From assembly GCA_963756975.1 (NCBI GenBank), contig CAVWPS010000002.1, positions 620,001 to 684,000 on the forward strand: DNA of 64,000 nucleotides, read 5' to 3'. The translations under genes and the position numbers were made by a program. The DNA is from CAVRQM01 sp963756975. Lineage in GTDB: Bacteria; Pseudomonadota; Alphaproteobacteria; Acetobacterales; Acetobacteraceae. Below, in pieces: positions 58,384-64,000 of this stretch. How positions within the stretch are numbered: position 1 is the first letter of the stretch; the number at the start of each line of letters is the position of its first letter. The notes under the pieces were generated by a model. The model was not told where the DNA came from and ran no database searches. It saw only the letters and a program-made list of their open reading frames with translations.

Positions 58384-59388
58384 ATGCGCACCATCCTCTA
58401 CGGCGACGTCAGCTACCCCGACCGGTCGGTGGAGGACGAGGTTTATGGCGGCCGGGCCCAGGTCCTGATGCCCGGCACGGAGGCCGTCGGCGATGTCGTC
58501 GAGGCGGACACCGCCGGGGCCGAGGGGCTGATGATCTTCCGCTCCTGGGTCACCGCGAAAGACCTGGACCGGATGCCGAAGCTGCGGGCGCTGGTGCGAA
58601 TGGGCGTCGGCTACGACCGCGTCGACCGCGCCGCCTGCGCCGCTCGCGGCATCCTGGTCTGCAACGTCCCCGATTACGGCACGATGGAGGTCGCCGACCA
58701 CGCGCTGGCCCTGACGCTCGCGTTGCGGCGGGGCATCGCGCTGCACCTGGACGCGCAGCGCCGGCCGACCCCGGCCGACTGGGTCCAGATCGAAAGCCCG
58801 TTGATGCGCCGCCTCGGCGTGCAGACGTTCGGGATCGTCGGCCTGGGCCGCATCGGCACCGCGACGGCGCTGCGGGCGCGCGCGTTCGGCTTTCGCGTCG
58901 TGTTCTTCGACCCCGCCCTGCCGAACGGCACCGACCGGGCACTCGGGATCGAGCGGGCGGCCTCGCTCGACGAATTGCTGGCGCGGTCGGACGTGCTGAG
59001 CCTGCATGTGCCGCTGACCCCGGTCACGCGCGGCATGATCGGTGCGGCGGAACTGGCGCGCTTGCCGGCGGGTGCCGTGCTGATCAACACCGCACGCGGG
59101 CCGGTCGTCGACATCGACGCGGTGGGTGAGGCGTTGCGATCGGGCAGTCTGGCCGGAGCCGGTCTGGACGTGGTGCCGGTCGAGCCGCCGGCCGACAATC
59201 CGCCGCCGCTCCTGGCCGCGTATCGCGCGCGGGAGCCGTGGCTCGAAGGCCGGCTGATCGTGACGCCGCACATCGCGTTCCACACGCCGGAAGCCTGGGC
59301 CGACATCAGGCGCAAGGGGGCGGAGACGATGGCGGCCGCCCTGTTCACCAATTCGCCGCAGAACGTGGTCGATCCGGCGGGCTACTAG
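58384..59388 (+). CDS. D-isomer-specific 2-hydroxyacid dehydrogenase
   Basis: 334 residues. The NAD-binding motif is GIVGLGRIGTATALRARAFG (about 148-167). Catalytic residues are seen as Arg in INTARGPVVD, Glu after GAGLDVVPVEP, and His in TPHIAFHTPEAW. The sequence resembles the CtBP/phosphoglycerate dehydrogenase branch. Substrate unknown. It is followed by a strong two-way terminator at 59423-59452. Confidence 0.88.
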   Translation: MRTILYGDVSYPDRSVEDEVYGGRAQVLMPGTEAVGDVVEADTAGAEGLMIFRSWVTAKDLDRMPKLRALVRMGVGYDRVDRAACAARGILVCNVPDYGTMEVADHALALTLALRRGIALHLDAQRRPTPADWVQIESPLMRRLGVQTFGIVGLGRIGTATALRARAFGFRVVFFDPALPNGTDRALGIERAASLDELLARSDVLSLHVPLTPVTRGMIGAAELARLPAGAVLINTARGPVVDIDAVGEALRSGSLAGAGLDVVPVEPPADNPPPLLAAYRAREPWLEGRLIVTPHIAFHTPEAWADIRRKGAETMAAALFTNSPQNVVDPAGY

Positions 59389-59422
59389 GACGCCCGAAAC
59401 CGTCTCGGGCCGAATAGAGAAA

Positions 59423-59452
59423 GGGCGGCGTCCCGTGTCCGGGACGCCGCCC
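59423..59452. terminator. Bidirectional terminator between the 2-hydroxyacid dehydrogenase and katG
   Basis: A 13-base perfect stem GGGCGGCGTCCCG/CGGGACGCCGCCC with a 4-base loop, in the 91-base gap between the two convergent genes. Confidence 0.7.
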
Positions 59453-59479
59453 CACGCACGCTGGCCGAAGCCGGCCGGA

Positions 59480-61684
59480 TCAGACGAGGTCGAACCGGTC
59501 CGCGTTCATCACCTTGGTCCACACCGCCACGAAATCGTCGACGAACGCGCCCTCGGAGTCGTTGCAGCCGAACACTTCCGACACCGCCCGGAGCAGCGAG
59601 TTCGACCCGAAGATCAGATCGACGCGGCTGCCGGTCCATTTCACCTCGTTGGTCCGGCGGTCACGTCCCTCGAACCGGTCGTCGGCCTCGGATGTCGCCT
59701 TCCACGTCGTCGTCATGTCGAGCAGGTTGACGAAGAAGTCGTTGGTCAGCTGCCCCGGGCGCTTGGTGAACACGCCGAGCTGGGTGCCGCCGAAATTGGT
59801 GCCCAGAACGCGCATGCCGCCGACCAGAACGGTCATCTCCGGCGCGGTCAGGCCGAGCAGGTGCGCCCGGTCCACCAGGTTGACCTCCTCCTTGCGGCCA
59901 CGCCCGTTGCCGACGTAGTTGCGGAAGCCGTCGGTCTTCGGCTCCAGCACGGCGAAGGACGCAACGTCGGTCAGCTCCTGCGTCGCGTCGGTGCGGCCCG
60001 GCGTGAACGGCACGGTGACGGCGTGGCCGGCATCCTTGGCGGCCTGTTCGACCGCGGCGCATCCGCCGAGCACGATCAGGTCGGCCATCGACACGGCCTT
60101 GCCGCCCGACTGACCCGCGTCGAACTCGGCCTTGATGCCCTCCAGCTTGGTCAGCACCGTCGCGAGTTCGGCCGGCTCGTTGGCCGCCCAATCCTTCTGC
60201 GGTGCCAGGCGGATGCGGGCCCCGTTGGCCCCGCCCCGCTTATCGGTGCCGCGGAAGGTCGACGCGGATTTCCAGGCGGTCGAGACCAGCTGCGCGACCG
60301 ACAGGCCGGACGCGAGCACCTTGGCCTTCAGCGCCGCGATATCCTGCGCGTCGATCAGCGGATGATCGACGGCCGGCACGGGATCCTGCCAGATCAGCGT
60401 CTCCGTCGGCACTTCGGGGCCGAGATAGCGCGCCACCGGCCCCATGTCGCGATGGGTCAGCTTGAACCAGGCGCGGGCGAACGCGTCGGCGAACTCGTCG
60501 AGGTTCGCGTGGAAGCGCTTCGAGATCTCGCGGTAGGCGGGGTCGGCGATCAGCGCCATGTCCGAGGTGAACATCATCGGCGGATGCCGCTTGGTCGCGT
60601 CGTGCGCGTCCGGCACCTGATCGGCGGCCGCGCCGTTCTTCGGCTTCCACTGCCAGCCGCCGCCGGGACCGCGCTCCAGCTCCCACTCGAACCCGAACAG
60701 GTTGTCGTAGTAGCCGTTGTCCCACTTGGTCGGCTCCGGCGTCCACGCACCCTCGAGGCCGCTCGAAATCGTGTCGCCGGCATTGCCGGTGCCGAAGCTG
60801 TTCTTCCAGCCGAGGCCCATCTGCTCGATCCCGGCCGCTTCCGGCTCCGGGCCGACATACTGCTGGGCGCTCGCCGCACCGTGGCTTTTGCCGAACGTGT
60901 GGCCGCCGGCGACCAGGGCCACCGTCTCCTCGTCGTTCATCGCCATGCGGCCGAACGTCTCGCGGATGTCGCGGGCGGAGGCGAGCGGGTCGGGGCGGCC
61001 GTTCGGGCCCTCGGGGTTGACGTAGATCAGCCCCATCTGGACCGCGCCGAGGTCGCCGGACAGCTCGCGCGCCTCGCTGTACCGCTTGTCGTCGAGCCAG
61101 GTCTCCTCGGGGCCCCAGTCGATGTCCTCCTCCGGCTCCCAGACGTCCTCGCGGCCGCCGGCGAAACCGAACGTTTTCAGGCCCATCAACTCGAGCGCGC
61201 AATTACCGGTCAGGACCATCAGGTCGGCCCAGGAGAGCTTGCGGCCGTATTTCTGCTTGATCGGCCACAGCAGCAGCCGCGCCTTGTCGAGGTTCGCGTT
61301 GTCGGGCCAGGAGTTCAGCGGCGCGAACCGCTGCGTGCCCGAGCCCGCGCCGCCACGGCCGTCGCCGATCCGGTAGGTGCCGGCGCTGTGCCACGCCATG
61401 CGGATGAACAGCGGGCCGTAATGCCCGAAATCGGCCGGCCACCAATCCTGCGACGTCGTCATCAGCGCGAAGATGTCCCGCTTCACCGCCGCGAGGTCGA
61501 GGCTCTTGAACTCCTTGGCGTAGTCGAAGGTGTCCTTGAGCGGGTTGCCCTTGACCGAGTGCGCGTGGAGGATTTTCAGGTTCAGCTGGTTCGGCCACCA
61601 ATCCTGGTTGGACCTCGGCCACGCTGTCGAATTGTTGGGAGCCACGCCCTTCATGGGGCATTGGCCGACGTTGTCACCGTCCAT
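59480..61684 (-). CDS. katG: Catalase-peroxidase
   Basis: 734 residues from ATG 61684, preceded by GGAGAG. The active-site block RMAWHSAGTYR holds the distal Arg/Trp/His. The Trp-Tyr-Met adduct residues are present (Tyr in GLIYVNPEGPNG, Met in RMAMNDEET), as is the proximal His (GGHTFGKSHG). It has the N- and C-terminal peroxidase domains of class I. It removes hydrogen peroxide and has peroxidase activity. No regulator such as OxyR is adjacent. Confidence 0.97.
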   Translation of the reverse strand: MDGDNVGQCPMKGVAPNNSTAWPRSNQDWWPNQLNLKILHAHSVKGNPLKDTFDYAKEFKSLDLAAVKRDIFALMTTSQDWWPADFGHYGPLFIRMAWHSAGTYRIGDGRGGAGSGTQRFAPLNSWPDNANLDKARLLLWPIKQKYGRKLSWADLMVLTGNCALELMGLKTFGFAGGREDVWEPEEDIDWGPEETWLDDKRYSEARELSGDLGAVQMGLIYVNPEGPNGRPDPLASARDIRETFGRMAMNDEETVALVAGGHTFGKSHGAASAQQYVGPEPEAAGIEQMGLGWKNSFGTGNAGDTISSGLEGAWTPEPTKWDNGYYDNLFGFEWELERGPGGGWQWKPKNGAAADQVPDAHDATKRHPPMMFTSDMALIADPAYREISKRFHANLDEFADAFARAWFKLTHRDMGPVARYLGPEVPTETLIWQDPVPAVDHPLIDAQDIAALKAKVLASGLSVAQLVSTAWKSASTFRGTDKRGGANGARIRLAPQKDWAANEPAELATVLTKLEGIKAEFDAGQSGGKAVSMADLIVLGGCAAVEQAAKDAGHAVTVPFTPGRTDATQELTDVASFAVLEPKTDGFRNYVGNGRGRKEEVNLVDRAHLLGLTAPEMTVLVGGMRVLGTNFGGTQLGVFTKRPGQLTNDFFVNLLDMTTTWKATSEADDRFEGRDRRTNEVKWTGSRVDLIFGSNSLLRAVSEVFGCNDSEGAFVDDFVAVWTKVMNADRFDLV

Positions 61685-62038
61685 CTTTCTCTCCAATTTT
61701 TCGGCCGCGCCTGCGGACGCGATCCCGCGCCCAGCGATCCCCGCGCGCCCCTCCCAAATGTAGCCGCAACCTGGGATTGAAAGGAAGCCGGGAGGAAGTC
61801 AGAGCTATGGCCCGACTGAGGACCATCGGCGGCTTAACGGACGCCACCCTCGACTGTTGGTTTGACGCATCGCGGCCGAAGCCTCGGCATAAGTCGGATG
61901 GCACTCCCTCGTTCGTGTCCCGACAGGCGAGCGGTCATCAGACATGGTACAAGCCCGTGTTGACGAAACGATGGGCCGAGGCGTCAAAGTGCCGCGTTTT
62001 GAGAGTGCAAAACTGACATTGAGGGCGGCGCAAATAAC
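61685..62038. other. Spacer upstream of the GIY-YIG remnant
   Basis: The katG promoter should lie in its left part. GC content falls toward the right. The only item of note is a 33-codon frame at 61944-62045 (described separately); no other gene is recognised. Confidence 0.5.
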
Positions 62039-62045
62039 ATGCTGA
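61944..62045 (+). other. Short frame, possible RelB/DinJ-like antitoxin fragment
   Basis: A 33-residue frame begins MVQARVDETM, the opening often seen in RelB/DinJ antitoxins, but the rest (VPRFESAKLTLRAAQ) does not match. It overlaps the GIY-YIG start by seven bases. It could be a fragment of a lost gene or chance. Confidence 0.2.
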
Positions 62046-63010
62046 TGCCAACGTCAACAGCTATGTCTTCCAAACCACTTGGAAGAACAATCCAGCTCTT
62101 TTTGGTGGATGGTGACCCAAGTGGATTGAGAATCGCGTCATTACACGGTTGGACCGGAGCAGTCGTGGTCGCAACCCAATCCACGTTTGGGACATTGCTG
62201 GACAGGCCCGAGGCAGACCGAGCGGGCATCTATCTACTGAGCGGCCCCGATCCAGACAACGCACTACAGACCCGCTGCTACATTGGTGAGGCGGAAAACG
62301 TCCGCGAGCGCGTGAAGGTCAGTGCCGACGAGCATCCCTTCTGGGAAACTGCGGTAATCGTCACGACTTCTGATGAGGCGCTGACCAAGGGTCACATTCG
62401 TTACTTGGAAGCACGACTTATTCATATCGCCAATACAGTGGCTCGTGTAAAACTCGACAACACTCAGATGCCGAACGCTAAGTTGCCGGAAGCAGATCGG
62501 GCCAACATGGAGGCATTCCTAGCCAACATTGGCATAGTACTACCGGTAATCGGCCTCGATCTGCTCAAGCCACAACCCAAAGCAGTCGCTGCTGGTATTA
62601 CAACATCAAATGGCACGATGGTCACAGGCATCGATCCAGGTGAGACGCGGCTTTGAAATCCGCCATACAAGCCAGATCAAAGCTTCGGCCGTCGAACAGG
62701 AAGGGGAATTTGTCGTTCTCGAGGGACTCGCAAGCACGTAAAGATGCGGGTCATGTCGGCACTAATAGTTACTTGGAATTAAAGAATCGATCTCATCTCA
62801 ACCGGAGTTCTGAAGCTCGACATCGATAAATTATATTTTTTCTTTGCTAAGTCTTACGCTTTTAAGAGCCCGTCTGCGGCGGCGGCTGTCGTTCTAGATC
62901 GCAACTCGAACGGGCGCAAAGAGTGGAAGGTCGTCGGGAAGGACCTCACCTATGCCGAATGGCAGGAAGCCGAAGTCTGCCCCGCCAAGCTGAACAAGTC
63001 CGACGATTGA
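62039..63010 (+). pseudogene. GIY-YIG nuclease with C-terminal DUF4357, frameshifted
   Basis: The first 205 residues (62039-62656) carry a GIY-YIG domain: GIY at 63-65, YIG at 81-83, a catalytic Arg near 89 and Glu in YLEARLI. The rest of the protein continues in other frames: RGFEIRHTSQIKASAVEQEG (about 62646-62720), DSQARKDAGHVGTNSYLELK (about 62727-62790), then GVLKLDIDKLYFFF and SPSAAAAVVLD, the DUF4357 domain, to a stop at 63010. At least three indels separate them, so this is a true pseudogene. It lies in a locally AT-rich patch (about 61990-62880) unlike its surroundings, suggesting acquisition. Such proteins occur in mobile or defence regions, but none is seen here. Confidence 0.8.
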
Positions 63011-63089
63011 CTTGCCGCCCTCGCCGCCCACACTTGCGCCGTGCCCGTTCCGGCGTAATCCGGGAGGCACCCGAGGGAGAGACGTGTCC

Positions 63090-64000
63090 ATGACCGACGA
63101 GACCAGCCACAAGCCGAACGGCCGTGGCATGAACGGGGCCACCCGGCCCGGCCAGCATCTTCGCAGCCGCCGGTGGTTCGACAATCCCGACGACCCGGCG
63201 ATGACGGCACTCTATCTGGAGCGCTACCTGAATTTCGGGCTGACGCCGGAAGAACTCCGCACCGGACGGCCGATCATCGGCATCGCCCAGACCGGCAGCG
63301 ACCTGTCGCCGTGCAACCGCCATCTGGTCGGCCTCGCGAGCCGCGTTCGCGACGGGATCATCTCGGCCGGCGGCGTGCCGCTCGAATTCCCGATCCATCC
63401 GATCCAGGAAACCGGCAAGCGCCCGACCGCCGCCCTCGACCGCAACCTCGCCTATCTCAGCCTCGTCGAAGTGCTGCACGGCTACCCGCTCGACGGCGTC
63501 GTGCTGACCGGCGGCTGCGACAAGACGACACCGGCGGTGCTGATGGGCGCGGCGACCGTCAACATCCCGTCGATCCTGCTGTCGGGCGGCCCGATGCTGG
63601 ACGGCTGGCACGAGGGCAAGCTCGCCGGGTCCGGCATGACCGTCTGGACCGGCCGCAAGCTCTATGCCGAGGGCAAGATCGACTACGAGGAGTTCATGGC
63701 GCTGGTCGTGTCGTCGTCGCCGTCGGTCGGCCACTGCAACACGATGGGCACCGCCCTCTCGATGAACAGCCTGGCCGAGGCGCTGGGGATGTCCCTGCCC
63801 GGCTGCGGCGCGATCCCCGGCCCGTACCGGGAGCGGGCGCAGATGGCATACCAGACCGGCCGCCGGATCGTGGAAATGGTCCACGAGAACCTGCGGCCGT
63901 CCGACATCATGACCAAGGACGCGTTCGAGAACGCGGTGGTCGCGGCCGCCGCCCTCGGTGCCTCGTCCAACTGCCCGATCCACATGGTCGCGATCGCGCG
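63090..64000 (+). CDS. IlvD/Edd-family dehydratase, probably sugar-acid dehydratase (3' end missing)
   Basis: From ATG 63090 (or GTG 63084, closer to GGGAGAG) the frame is open to the window's right edge: 303 residues. Family blocks include GIAQTGSDLSPCNRHL, GGCDKTTPAVLMGAATVNIP and GHCNTMGTA, with the Cys residues that bind the iron-sulfur cluster. The text YLERYLNFGLTPEELR with EFPIHPIQETGKRPTAALD resembles arabinonate/xylonate/galactonate-type dehydratases more than biosynthetic IlvD. It would dehydrate an aldonic acid to a 2-keto-3-deoxy acid. The specific sugar is unknown. Confidence 0.85.
   Translation, partial: MTDETSHKPNGRGMNGATRPGQHLRSRRWFDNPDDPAMTALYLERYLNFGLTPEELRTGRPIIGIAQTGSDLSPCNRHLVGLASRVRDGIISAGGVPLEFPIHPIQETGKRPTAALDRNLAYLSLVEVLHGYPLDGVVLTGGCDKTTPAVLMGAATVNIPSILLSGGPMLDGWHEGKLAGSGMTVWTGRKLYAEGKIDYEEFMALVVSSSPSVGHCNTMGTALSMNSLAEALGMSLPGCGAIPGPYRERAQMAYQTGRRIVEMVHENLRPSDIMTKDAFENAVVAAAALGASSNCPIHMVAIA

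Noticed and set aside
62039..63010. The GIY-YIG gene as part of an active defence system
   Set aside because: It is frameshifted at least three times and has no partner genes nearby.

Overview
This is a GC-rich chromosomal window from an alphaproteobacterium, most likely Rhodospirillales and Acetobacteraceae-like. That placement is inferred from protein sequence style, from the gene order 16S-tRNA-Ile-tRNA-Ala-23S-5S-tRNA-fMet, from hopanoid genes, and from an Acetobacteraceae-type Hint-domain protein. No database search was possible.

Layout. (a) 1-2842: the 3' part of a large Hint / GWAxD-repeat / glycosyltransferase fusion protein. (b) About 3.0-9.2 kb: an accessory stretch of regulator-plus-enzyme modules. 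These are LysR with an internally deleted old-yellow-enzyme remnant, TetR with a frameshifted epimerase and a divergent tandem RidA, and LysR with a peroxiredoxin. Each module carries a candidate inverted-repeat operator; the TetR module has four near-identical ones. (c) 9.5-15.2 kb: a complete rRNA operon on the minus strand. (d) 15.6-20.7 kb: a nucleotide-sugar epimerase with a frameshift, siroheme synthase, a quinone oxidoreductase/3-hydroxybutyrate dehydrogenase pair, and an EamA transporter. (e) 20.8-57.6 kb: an almost unbroken minus-strand run. Read in the direction of transcription it is SH3 membrane protein, rplK-rplA, rplJ-rplL, rpoB-rpoC, rpsL-rpsG-tuf, the S10/spc/alpha ribosomal clusters with secY, adk and rpoA, rplQ, then rarA, a fused hpnC-hpnD, hpnE, shc and a ThDP enzyme. 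(f) 57.8-64 kb: a DUF4142 protein, a D-2-hydroxyacid dehydrogenase, katG, a decayed low-GC GIY-YIG/DUF4357 gene, and the 5' part of an IlvD/Edd-family sugar-acid dehydratase.

How the genes work together. The core is the transcription/translation supercluster. HpnC-HpnD-HpnE make squalene from farnesyl diphosphate and Shc cyclises it to hopene. The RidA, peroxiredoxin, OYE remnant and KatG belong to reactive-metabolite or oxidant defence.

Most unusual features: four ATAC-N5-GTAT operators around tetR; an HpnC-HpnD fusion; a Hint-repeat-glycosyltransferase fusion; an L3 with a repetitive His/Glu/Thr tail; an L5 with a long basic N-terminal extension and an apparent one-base frameshift; and the absence of fusA and secE-nusG from their usual places. 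I see no CRISPR array, prophage, insertion sequence or convincingly new multi-gene defence system.
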